The notes beneath the pieces were generated by a model. It ran no database searches, was not told where the DNA came from, and saw nothing but the letters and a program-made list of their open reading frames with translations. A stretch of 64,000 nt of DNA from Pacificispira sp002696645 (GTDB lineage Bacteria; Pseudomonadota; Alphaproteobacteria; UBA8366; Aestuariispiraceae). Positions 42,481 to 50,353 of the stretch are shown one piece after another. The stretch's first letter is position 1. Each line of letters opens with the position of its first letter. Location of the stretch: the NCBI RefSeq assembly GCF_048892425.1, contig NZ_JBLZHU010000007.1, positions 186,001-250,000 on the forward strand, given 5' to 3'. Position numbers and translations under genes: made by a program.

Positions 42481-43242
42481 TTAAATCGCCAGATATTCCT
42501 GGCGCAGTTCCGCGTTATCCAGCACTTCCTTTGCGGTGCCGTCGAACACCACCTGGCCCATATCCAGGATCAGGGCGCGGTCTGCGAGATGCAGGGCCGC
42601 AATGGCGTTCTGTTCTACGATGATGGTCGTCATGCCCAATTTCTTGATTTCTTCCAGCGTCCGTTCAATCTCTTGCACGATCACGGGGGCCAGACCTTCA
42701 TAGGGCTCGTCCAACAGCAACAGTTTCACATCGCGCGCCAGGGCGCGGGCAACAGCCAGCATTTGCTGTTCTCCGCCCGACAGGGTTGTCCCCTCCTGAC
42801 TGCGGCGCTCTCCCAGACGCGGAAACAATTCATACAAACGTTCAATTGGCCAGCCGACCGGTGGGGCGATTTGTGCCAATTGCAGATTTTCGTGCACGGT
42901 CAGGCCCTGAATGATGCGTCGATCTTCCGGCACCAGACCAATACCGGTTCGGGCGGCCTGATGTGCCTCCATCGTGTGCAGGGGTTCATGATCCAGCCAG
43001 ACCTCCCCCTGTCGTAACTCTGGAGAAGCCACGCGCGCCAACGCCCGTAATGTTGAGGTCTTACCCGCCCCATTGCGCCCTAAAAGGGCAAGAATTTCGC
43101 CTTCCTTGATGGAAAAGCTAACGCCCTGAACGATATAGCTTTCACCATAATAAGCATGCAGATTATGAACTGCGAAATAGGCGGTATCACCGCCAGAGGT
43201 CGCCGCCGGTTGAACGCGCGCGGCTCTTTGTGTCCCATTCAT
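42481..43242 (-). CDS. livF: Branched-chain amino acid-type ABC transporter, ATP-binding protein LivF
   Basis: A 253-residue ABC ATPase: Walker A LLGRNGAGKTSTL, signature TLSGGEQQMLAVARAL, Walker B LLLLDEPYEGLAP and a switch His region equivalent (TIIVEQNA). The late EVLDNAELRQEYLAI is typical of LivF. An N-terminal extension of about 25 residues precedes the domain. It overlaps livG by ATGA and is the last gene of the SBP-livHMGF operon. The transported ligand is not certain from the ATPases. Confidence 0.93.
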   Translation of the reverse strand: MNGTQRAARVQPAATSGGDTAYFAVHNLHAYYGESYIVQGVSFSIKEGEILALLGRNGAGKTSTLRALARVASPELRQGEVWLDHEPLHTMEAHQAARTGIGLVPEDRRIIQGLTVHENLQLAQIAPPVGWPIERLYELFPRLGERRSQEGTTLSGGEQQMLAVARALARDVKLLLLDEPYEGLAPVIVQEIERTLEEIKKLGMTTIIVEQNAIAALHLADRALILDMGQVVFDGTAKEVLDNAELRQEYLAI

Positions 43243-43994
43243 AGATGCGCTCCCCCGAGATAAGCTTCTTGAACCTTTTCATTCCCTTTTATTTTGGAGG
43301 GAACATCTTCAACAATTACCGTCCCCTGAGCCAGAACGGAAATCCGATCCGCCAGAGAGAATACAACATGCATATCGTGCTCAATCACGATCTTGGTGAT
43401 GCCCCGGCCACCAATCTTTTTCAACAGATCGATTGTTGCATTCGTATCGGCGCGAGACATCCCCGCCGTTGGTTCATCCAACAACAGCAGCACCGGATCC
43501 TGAACCAGACACATTGCCAGTTCCAATCGGCGCTTGTCCCCGCGCGACATGCTGGAGGACGTCTTATCCCGATCATTGGCCAGGCCGACTTCTTCCAACA
43601 TATGCATTGCCTTTTCCCGGATTTCGCCATGACGGGCGACATCAGAAAAAGCATTCAATTTGAAAGCGCCGTCCCGTTTGGCAAATGCCGGGATCATGAC
43701 ATTTTCCAGCAAAGATAATTCTGAGAAAATCTCAGGCGTCTGAAACACCCGCACCACACCGGCCTGATTTATCTCATGCGGTTTCAGGCCCAACAGCGAT
43801 GATCCGTTAAACATCACCGACCCGGTATCCGGTGTCAGGCGCCCGATAAAGCAGTTCAGTAAGGTGGATTTCCCCGCACCATTAGGCCCAATGATGGCGT
43901 GAACGCTGCCTTCCTGGACATCCAGATTGACATTGTGCAGCGCCTTCAGGCCCCCGAAATTCTTATTCACATCTCTTACTTCAAGAATGCCCAT
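43239..43994 (-). CDS. livG: Branched-chain amino acid-type ABC transporter, ATP-binding protein LivG
   Basis: A 251-residue ABC ATPase with Walker A IIGPNGAGKSTLLNC, signature SSSMSRGDKRRLELAM (a variant SRGDKRR instead of SGGQQR) and Walker B LLLLDEPTAGMSRADT. IVIEHDMHVVFSLADRISVL is the H-loop. The extended C-terminus KIKGNEKVQEAYLGG is typical of LivG. Two bases separate it from livM and it overlaps livF, consistent with a single transport complex. Confidence 0.93.
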   Translation of the reverse strand: MGILEVRDVNKNFGGLKALHNVNLDVQEGSVHAIIGPNGAGKSTLLNCFIGRLTPDTGSVMFNGSSLLGLKPHEINQAGVVRVFQTPEIFSELSLLENVMIPAFAKRDGAFKLNAFSDVARHGEIREKAMHMLEEVGLANDRDKTSSSMSRGDKRRLELAMCLVQDPVLLLLDEPTAGMSRADTNATIDLLKKIGGRGITKIVIEHDMHVVFSLADRISVLAQGTVIVEDVPSKIKGNEKVQEAYLGGAHL

Positions 43995-43996
43995 GA

Positions 43997-45160
43997 CTAT
44001 TCTCCCGGTGCGGGTGAGGTTTCATCCTCATTTTTTGATTTGCGTCCTATCCCCAGTCGCCGCAATCCGAACCTGCCGATGCGGTTCAGTCCCTCTGTGA
44101 CGCCACCCGGCAGGAAAACAACGATGATTACGAACAGGATACCCAGGCTCAAATTCCAGCCCTCGCCCACGAAAAGGGAGGTCACGGAAACAACACCTTC
44201 TCGCAATTGATCCGGCAGGAAGCTGAAGATATCGTTCAATGTCTGATCGTTGAAGGCCGAGAAGATATTCTCAAAATACTTGATCAGCGCCGCCCCCAGG
44301 ATTGGTCCAATGATCGTACCGACCCCACCCAGAATGGTCATCAGCACAACCTCACCAGAGGCCGTCCATTGCATACGCTCCGCCCCGGCCAGGGGATCGA
44401 TCACACATAAAAGAGCCCCTGCCAGACCGGCATACATGCCAGAGATAACAAAGGCCGCAAGTGTATAGGGTCGCGTATTGACGCCCGTATAGTTCAGCCG
44501 GGTCTGGTTGGTTTTTACTGCTTTCAGCATCATCCCAAAGGGAGACCGGAAAATCCGCATCGCCAACCCGACCATGATGACCAGCAGTACGGCAGCGAAA
44601 TAGAATCCGGGCATGCCAGTCATCTCAATCCCTGCGATATGGGAGATCAACGGCCCCCCATCGCCAACGGTTGGCGCATCAAACAGACGGGGATCATCGC
44701 GCAACACCCGCAGGCCGGTTTCCCCATTGGTAATCGGCGTCAGAACCGAATAGGCCAGATTGTAACACATTTGCGCAAAGGCAAGCGTCAGGATCGAAAA
44801 GTAGATCCCAGAGCGACGCAGGCTGATGAACCCAATCAGCAATGCAAACAGGCCCGCAACAATGATGGCAGCAATGATTGCCGGAATCGGGTTCATGCCC
44901 AGCAATTTGAATGTCCAGACCGCAGTATAGGACCCGACACCCAGGAAGGCAGCATGGCCAAAAGACAGATAACCGGTCAGACCAAACAGGATATTAAACC
45001 CAGTCGCAAATATGCCGTAGATCGCAAAGCGCTGCATCAGATCCGGATAGGCAGCCCCGAAGGGAGCCAGCCAGATCGGCATGGCGAAAACGACAACGGC
45101 AAACAGCGCGAGAAGAAGCAGGTCCGACTTTTCGGACGATTTTGTAAACAATGACAACAT
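43997..45160 (-). CDS. livM: Branched-chain amino acid-type ABC transporter permease LivM
   Basis: A 387-residue permease with about nine to ten membrane helices. YGIFATGFNILFGLTGYLSFG followed by GHAAFLGVGSY is the family hallmark, and GGVGTIIGPILGAALI is the EAA-like coupling loop region. A cytoplasmic charged tail ends it. It lies 4 bp downstream of livH and directly upstream of livG. Confidence 0.92.
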   Translation of the reverse strand: MLSLFTKSSEKSDLLLLALFAVVVFAMPIWLAPFGAAYPDLMQRFAIYGIFATGFNILFGLTGYLSFGHAAFLGVGSYTAVWTFKLLGMNPIPAIIAAIIVAGLFALLIGFISLRRSGIYFSILTLAFAQMCYNLAYSVLTPITNGETGLRVLRDDPRLFDAPTVGDGGPLISHIAGIEMTGMPGFYFAAVLLVIMVGLAMRIFRSPFGMMLKAVKTNQTRLNYTGVNTRPYTLAAFVISGMYAGLAGALLCVIDPLAGAERMQWTASGEVVLMTILGGVGTIIGPILGAALIKYFENIFSAFNDQTLNDIFSFLPDQLREGVVSVTSLFVGEGWNLSLGILFVIIVVFLPGGVTEGLNRIGRFGLRRLGIGRKSKNEDETSPAPGE

Positions 45161-45164
45161 GGCC

Positions 45165-46202
45165 CTACTCCATCACGCCTTTGCGTCCCATCAGACCGCG
45201 CGGGCGGACCAACAGAATGACGATTGCGATTAGATAAATGATGATTTGATCCAAGCCGATGATTCCAACCTTCGCCAAGAGATCCCGAATTTCCGACATT
45301 GACGCAAAGGACTGCAGGATACCCAGAAGGAAGCCTGCGGATACAGCCCCGCCAAGACTGCCCATCCCACCAACAACGACGACGACAAAGGACAGAACCA
45401 GGAAATCCATCCCCATATGATAATCCGGTGGCAGGATAGGTGTGTACATCACCCCTGCTGTTCCGGCGACCACCGCGGCGATGCCAAAGACGATCGTAAA
45501 TCGCCGATCAATATCAATTCCCAACAAGCCCACGGTTTCGCGATCCGCCATCCCCGCACGGACCACCATCCCGAATGTTGTGAATTGAAGGAAGGCAAAG
45601 ACGGACAGGATCACAATCACGGAAAAGGCCAGGTAAACCATTCGCCATAAAGGATAAACCAGGGCGCCTGGATTGCCGAACAATGCCCCAAAATCAATCG
45701 CCCCCTGCAGCATTTCCGGCGCGTTCTGTTGAATTGGATTGGCACCAAAGAAGGCCTTGATGATTTCCTGCAAAACGATGGCAAGACCAAAGGTCACCAA
45801 AATCTGCTCTGCATGCGGGCGCTTATAGAAGTAACGGATCAGCCCGCGCTCCATCACCACCCCGATCAGCAACATGACCGGAATTGCAGCAATTATCGAA
45901 ATAGGGACAGAAAAGTCGATGATCGTGAGACCAAGATCGCCAAACCATTCCTGCGCCAAAGGTGTGCGTATCTCCAACGGCGTGCCCCAGGCCGTGGTTT
46001 CCGTCTGGGACAGAACCACCTTCTGGAGCGTCAGCACCTTGTTGATCGTGACCGCGCAGAACGCGCCCAACATGAACAAGGCGCCATGAGCAAAGTTCAC
46101 GACCCCCAAGGTCCCGAAAATCAAGGTCAGCCCCAACGCAATCAATGCGTAGGCCGCCCCCTTGTCGAGTCCGTTTAGAACCTGCAGGAGAATCGCATCC
46201 AT
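45165..46202 (-). CDS. livH: Branched-chain amino acid-type ABC transporter permease LivH
   Basis: A 345-residue permease with about eight membrane helices: GAAYALIALGLTLIFGTLGV and NFAHGALFMLGAF near the start, GLAIVLQEIIKAFFGANPIQ and GGMGSLGGAVSAGFLLGILQ later, all LivH landmarks. A soluble insert of about 30 residues (KVVLSQTETTAWGTPLEIRT) sits after the second helix, making it longer than E. coli LivH. A hairpin in the 118-bp gap upstream may reduce its expression relative to the binding protein. Confidence 0.92.
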   Translation of the reverse strand: MDAILLQVLNGLDKGAAYALIALGLTLIFGTLGVVNFAHGALFMLGAFCAVTINKVLTLQKVVLSQTETTAWGTPLEIRTPLAQEWFGDLGLTIIDFSVPISIIAAIPVMLLIGVVMERGLIRYFYKRPHAEQILVTFGLAIVLQEIIKAFFGANPIQQNAPEMLQGAIDFGALFGNPGALVYPLWRMVYLAFSVIVILSVFAFLQFTTFGMVVRAGMADRETVGLLGIDIDRRFTIVFGIAAVVAGTAGVMYTPILPPDYHMGMDFLVLSFVVVVVGGMGSLGGAVSAGFLLGILQSFASMSEIRDLLAKVGIIGLDQIIIYLIAIVILLVRPRGLMGRKGVME

Positions 46203-46265
46203 GGCGACCGCCCTCCCCTCTTCAAAAGTAATGAATATAAACCTGAACAGCCCTTGGATTCGGTC

Positions 46266-46292
46266 GGCAGTCGCCCCTTCGGGACGACTGCC
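46266..46292 (-). promoter_or_regulatory. Hairpin between the binding-protein gene and livH
   Basis: GGCAGTCG and its perfect complement CGACTGCC (ends at 46292 and 46266) form a stem around CCC/GGGG bases, with no T-run. Such hairpins after binding-protein genes commonly protect upstream mRNA and give the binding protein higher expression than the permeases. Role inferred from position. Confidence 0.5.
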
Positions 46293-46320
46293 TTATCCGA
46301 AACTGGATCAGATGATCCTT

Positions 46321-47670
46321 TTAGCCGGCGTTGCAGGCACCAAGGTCCCCTGCAAACTCACCTTCGCTTGAATCATACGTGACCTGCTCAGTTGGGACTT
46401 CCTGGACGACTTCCAGCAAGTCAAACTGTGAGGATGGGTTTTCTTTACCCTTCACGACCAGCACTTTCTTGAAGCACTGGTGATCTTCGGCGCGATACAG
46501 CGTTGGGCCGTTGCCCATGCCGTCGAACTCAAAGCCTTCCAGCGCATCAACAATGCCACATGGGTTGAACGTGCCTGCACGCTCAGCCGCATCGGCATAC
46601 AGCAGCGCCTGAACATAACAGGTATGTGCTGCCTGTGACGGCGGGAAGCCATATTTCGCACCAAAGGATTTCACGAAAGCCTTGGAGCCTTCATCCTGCA
46701 GCGACCAATGCCAGTTGGTGGACCCGAAGATTCCTTTAACGGCTTCGCCCGCACCCTGTGCCATTAGACGGGAATACAGCGGAACAATGACTTCGAACTG
46801 CTTACCATTGACCATCTTGTCACGCAGACCGAACTGAACCGCCTGAGTCAAGCTGTTCACCATGTCCTTGCCATAGTGGTTCAATACCAGCACATCGGCG
46901 CCGGAATTCAGAACAGGCGTGATGTACTGAGAGAAGTCACCAGCACCCAGTGGCGTGCGAACGGCATTTACCGTTTCCCAGCCCATGGCTTCGGTGTACT
47001 TCTTGATCGATCCTTCCTGAGACCAGCCCCAGGTATAGTCAGCCGTCAGGTGATAGGCTTTACGATCGGTGCCGTAATTGGCTTTCAGCACCGGCGCCAA
47101 GCCAGAACCCGTCATTTCGGTGTTAAAGAAATGGCGGAACCCGTTGCGACGACGATCTTTACCCGTCGTGTCATTCGAATGGGTCAGGCCAGCCATGAAG
47201 ATAACGCCAGCTTCCTGGCACAGGGACTGAACCGCGATAGCAACACCCGAAGACGACCCACCGGTAATCATCAACGCGCCATCTTTTTCAATCATACGCT
47301 TGGCAGAAGCGCGGGCCGCATCAGACTTCGTCTGTGTATCACCTGTGGTGAATTCGACCTTTTTGCCCAACACGCCGTTACCCTTCAGGGCCAGCGGCTT
47401 CATCGTGTTCATCAGGCCGCCATCACCCTCACCATTCAGGTGCTCAACTGCCAGCTGATAGGCGCGCAATTCATCCGCACCTTCATCTGCATACGCGCCC
47501 GTTTGCGGCACGTTGAAACCAAGCACAACACTGCTCTTGTTCGTTGGGTCATTCACATAGGCGCTGGCACCCTTGGTGAAGAAGTAAGGAGAGGCAAATG
47601 CAGCCGCCCCCAAAGCAGCCGAGCCCTTAAGCAGGGTACGACGGTTTACCGGTTTAATGAAACCACCCAT
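46321..47670 (-). CDS. ABC transporter substrate-binding protein with Tat signal
   Basis: A 449-residue type I periplasmic binding protein (Peripla_BP_6). The ATG at 47670 follows AGGAGG. A twin-arginine signal is present (NRRTLLKGSAALGAAAFASP), so it is exported folded, which is unusual but known for this subfamily. FNVPQTGAYADEGADELRAY and DADVLVLNHYGKD-like segments match the two-lobed fold. It is larger than LivJ (about 365), as in amide/urea- or short-chain-compound-type Liv systems, so the ligand may not be a branched-chain amino acid. First gene of the operon. Confidence 0.88.
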   Translation of the reverse strand: MGGFIKPVNRRTLLKGSAALGAAAFASPYFFTKGASAYVNDPTNKSSVVLGFNVPQTGAYADEGADELRAYQLAVEHLNGEGDGGLMNTMKPLALKGNGVLGKKVEFTTGDTQTKSDAARASAKRMIEKDGALMITGGSSSGVAIAVQSLCQEAGVIFMAGLTHSNDTTGKDRRRNGFRHFFNTEMTGSGLAPVLKANYGTDRKAYHLTADYTWGWSQEGSIKKYTEAMGWETVNAVRTPLGAGDFSQYITPVLNSGADVLVLNHYGKDMVNSLTQAVQFGLRDKMVNGKQFEVIVPLYSRLMAQGAGEAVKGIFGSTNWHWSLQDEGSKAFVKSFGAKYGFPPSQAAHTCYVQALLYADAAERAGTFNPCGIVDALEGFEFDGMGNGPTLYRAEDHQCFKKVLVVKGKENPSSQFDLLEVVQEVPTEQVTYDSSEGEFAGDLGACNAG

Positions 47671-47988
47671 GTTCTGTTTCCTCCTGTTGTTCAAATCTCG
47701 TTTGCGCATCCGCCCCCTTATCAACGCAAGAGCGGCCGACGTGCGGCCGCATCCCCGTTATGGGTGATGAATTTCCGCGACGCAGGCACATCTGTAAATT
47801 AGTTTTGTCAAAAATTCAATAACTCATTGACTTAAAATGATTTTATTGTAAAAGATAAACAAAATTGAGCCTATGAACTGTCAAAACTTTACCCCGCAGC
47901 GCACAAAAATGAAACTTTCTAACGATTTAGCTGATCATTAAGTAACTTTATCCCACCTAGTTTCAGCCCATGGGCGAGGACATTAACG
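47671..47988. other. Divergent intergenic region between the Liv operon and the ScfR-like gene
   Basis: 318 bases without a gene, strongly A+T-rich to the right of 47790. It contains the binding-protein ribosome site at the left end, a GCGGCC/GGCCGC hairpin near 47730-47750, and TTTTG-T-CAAAA (47803-47813), a palindrome in the style of small A/T-rich operators; TGTCAAAA recurs near 47880. Promoters of both genes must lie here, but no consensus -35/-10 pair stands out. Confidence 0.5.
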
Positions 47989-49599
47989 ATGGCGCAATCA
48001 GCAATCGGTTTAAAAATTAGAGACCGACGATTAAAACTTGGGCTCTCTCAAACGGAATTGGCACAGCGTTTGGGGATCTCCGCCTCGTATTTAAATCTGA
48101 TCGAGCGCAACAAACGCAACATCGCCACACGCCTGTTGAACGGTCTGGCAGAACACCTAAAGGTCGATATTGAATGGTTGGACGGTGAGGCTGAACGCCG
48201 CCTGGTTCAGGAAATACAAGAATTGGCAACCGACCCGTTGCTGCGGGAATTTGAACTGGCGGAAAGCTCTGCTGCGGATCTGGTTGCCCGCAGCCCGGAA
48301 TGGGCGAAGGCCATGGTTGCGATTTATCGTGCCTATATTAATCGTAACGAAACCGTTGCCGCCTTGTCAGATCGCCTGAACCAGGATCCGTACCTGGGCG
48401 AGGCTATCCACAAAATGCTTACCAAGATCACGACCATTCGCTCGACCGCCGAAATCCTGGATACGATCACAGATCTGGATAATCAGGAGAGGCAGCGATT
48501 TCAGTCAATGTTAGCCATGGAAAGCACCAATCTTTCCGGAATTGCAGAAGGCATTGCACAGTTCTTTGATACCGCTGATACCGAAACAGCCGCCATGACG
48601 CCACTGGAGGAAGTGGACGATTTTATCTTGGATCGGAACAACCATTTTCCGGAAGTCGAACAGGCGGCAGAATCTTTGCGCCGGGAAATCGATGCCTTTG
48701 CGATCCCGGTTGATTCAAAAATGATCGATTACCTGACACGGCGCTTTGGTATTGCCGTCCAGTTCGTGACCAGCGATCAAATGGATCGGGATCGGGTTTG
48801 GAACAATGTCGAATTCAACGAATCGACAAAGGTTTTCCATATTGAGGACAGTGCACCGGCTGCGGGCTATCGGTTGCAGATCGCCCGGCTGATCTGTCGC
48901 TTTGCCTTGCGCAAGGTGCTTGATACGCTGGTTGAAACATCCCCTTTGCTGCGCAGCGATGAAGCCCGCAGCCGTGCGCAGGGGGCTCTGGCGTCTTATG
49001 GCGCGGCCTGTCTGCTGATGCCCTATCAGATCTTTTTGGAAGATGCGGAACGCGCGCGGTATGACATTGAATATCTGGCCCGTAAATATGGCGCCAGCTA
49101 TGAACAGATCTGCCATCGCCTGGTCTCGCTACAGCGCCCGGGTGCTGAAGGAGTGCCCTTTGCCTTCATGCGCACGGACCCGGCGGGTTTCATCACCAAG
49201 CGCATGCCCCTGCCACGCCTGCCCTTGCCCCGATACGGAAATGCCTGCCCTTTATGGGCGGTTTACAATGCATTTCAGACGCCGGGTACGGTCTGCCGTC
49301 AGATTGCTGAATTCCCGAACGGGGAGCGGTTTCTGTTCATCGCCCGGGCCCAGGGTAAGGCGCAAAGCCGGTTCAACGCCCCCCGCCATCTTGTCAGCGT
49401 GATGATTGCGTGTGACATTCTGTATGCGGATCGCACGATCTATGCTGACGGGCTGGATTTGAACGCTGATGGTCTGGAAGTGCCAGTGGGACCCAGTTGC
49501 CGATTATGTACAAGGCGCGCCTGCGCCTATCGAGAGCAAGCGCCAATGGTGGAGCCAGGTAAATCCGCCACCCCTTTCGGGCCTGCCCGCCCGTCGTAA
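47989..49599 (+). CDS. XRE/ScfR-like regulator with an embedded histidine-kinase dimerisation-like segment
   Basis: A 536-residue protein. Residues 8-62 form an XRE helix-turn-helix (LSQTELAQRLGISASYLNLI). Residues about 120-210 resemble a DHp domain: HKMLTKITTIRSTAEIL (His141) parallels the HELRTPLTAIRGYAEIL pattern of kinases, with His and Thr kept but Glu and Pro changed, and no ATPase domain follows. Residues about 240-420 resemble an ImmA/IrrE-like domain without HExxH, and the last 130 residues with a Cys cluster (CRLCTRRAC) match short-chain fatty acyl regulators (ScfR/RamB). Probable acyl-CoA-responsive regulator; next to a receiver and symporter-kinase. Confidence 0.8.
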   Translation: MAQSAIGLKIRDRRLKLGLSQTELAQRLGISASYLNLIERNKRNIATRLLNGLAEHLKVDIEWLDGEAERRLVQEIQELATDPLLREFELAESSAADLVARSPEWAKAMVAIYRAYINRNETVAALSDRLNQDPYLGEAIHKMLTKITTIRSTAEILDTITDLDNQERQRFQSMLAMESTNLSGIAEGIAQFFDTADTETAAMTPLEEVDDFILDRNNHFPEVEQAAESLRREIDAFAIPVDSKMIDYLTRRFGIAVQFVTSDQMDRDRVWNNVEFNESTKVFHIEDSAPAAGYRLQIARLICRFALRKVLDTLVETSPLLRSDEARSRAQGALASYGAACLLMPYQIFLEDAERARYDIEYLARKYGASYEQICHRLVSLQRPGAEGVPFAFMRTDPAGFITKRMPLPRLPLPRYGNACPLWAVYNAFQTPGTVCRQIAEFPNGERFLFIARAQGKAQSRFNAPRHLVSVMIACDILYADRTIYADGLDLNADGLEVPVGPSCRLCTRRACAYREQAPMVEPGKSATPFGPARPS

Positions 49600-49682
49600 T
49601 CATTGCGCAACCTGCGGTCCAGCGTTACCGTTCTTTGAATAAGCCGAAACAATCGGCAAGTCGCTATTGGGGAGGGTAGGCT

Positions 49683-50066
49683 GTGACGACACGTGTATTG
49701 GTCGCGGAAGATGAACCAAATATTGTTGAATCCCTCAGTTTCATTCTGATCCGGTCGGGCTGCAACGTAACATCCGTCTCTGATGGCGAAGCCGCCCTAA
49801 CCAGTATCCGCGCCGAAAAGCCGAATGTCGTCATTCTGGATGTCATGCTGCCAAAAATGAATGGGTTCGAAGTTTTGAAAGCGGTGCGATCCGACGCCTC
49901 CGTGAAGGATATCCCGATCATCATCCTGACCGCGAAAGGTCAAAGCCAGGATCGCCGCATGGCTGAAGAGATCGGGGCCAATGCCTTCGTTACCAAGCCC
50001 TTTTCTAACCAGCATATAATTGAAACCGTGCAAAAATTGACCAGCTCTTCAGGGGAATTGACATGA
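49683..50066 (+). CDS. Stand-alone response regulator receiver (CheY-like)
   Basis: A 127-residue single receiver domain with acidic pocket EDE (9-11), phospho-acceptor Asp in VILDVMLP (about 55), Thr in IILTAKG and Lys in FVTKPFS. No output domain. The start is a GTG at 49683 with GGGAGGG ahead of it. It shares ATGA with the small membrane protein gene and lies 83 bp after the ScfR-like gene, so it is the likely phosphorylation partner of the symporter-kinase two genes on. How it passes on the signal is unknown. Confidence 0.92.
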   Translation: MTTRVLVAEDEPNIVESLSFILIRSGCNVTSVSDGEAALTSIRAEKPNVVILDVMLPKMNGFEVLKAVRSDASVKDIPIIILTAKGQSQDRRMAEEIGANAFVTKPFSNQHIIETVQKLTSSSGELT

Positions 50067-50353
50067 CGCGCAAGCGACGGGTCCCCATTTCCGGGGCCGC
50101 AACCGCAACGGCCATTCGCAAATCCCGCGACATTGCGATGATCATCCCTGTTGTTTTCACCCTGCTGATCATGAAGCCGATGATCCATTTATTCGGACCT
50201 GAGCCTGGTTTGGCAGGCATTCCCGCAATCGTCGTTTATGTTTTTGGTCTATGGACATTGGCTGTCGTCTTGACGGCCTGGAATGCACGGCGTTTGAACA
50301 CGCCCGAAACCAATGACCCCCTGGTCATGGATCCACAGGATTCTCCCCCGTAA
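50063..50353 (+). CDS. Small two-helix membrane protein, likely symporter small subunit (DUF4212/DUF485-like)
   Basis: A 96-residue protein with a basic N-terminus, two hydrophobic helices (IAMIIPVVFTLLIMKPMIHL and IPAIVVYVFGLWTLAVVLTA) and a short acidic/Pro tail. Size, topology and location directly before a sodium:solute symporter domain match the small subunits that accompany acetate/solute symporters. It overlaps both neighbours (ATGA with the receiver; TAATG with the kinase). Family assignment is by analogy, not by a recognised motif. Confidence 0.7.
   Translation: MTRKRRVPISGAATATAIRKSRDIAMIIPVVFTLLIMKPMIHLFGPEPGLAGIPAIVVYVFGLWTLAVVLTAWNARRLNTPETNDPLVMDPQDSPP

Noticed and set aside
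46876..47802. 308-codon frame antisense to the substrate-binding protein gene
   Set aside because: Opposes a clearly conserved coding gene, low-complexity His/Arg-rich product, no ribosome site.
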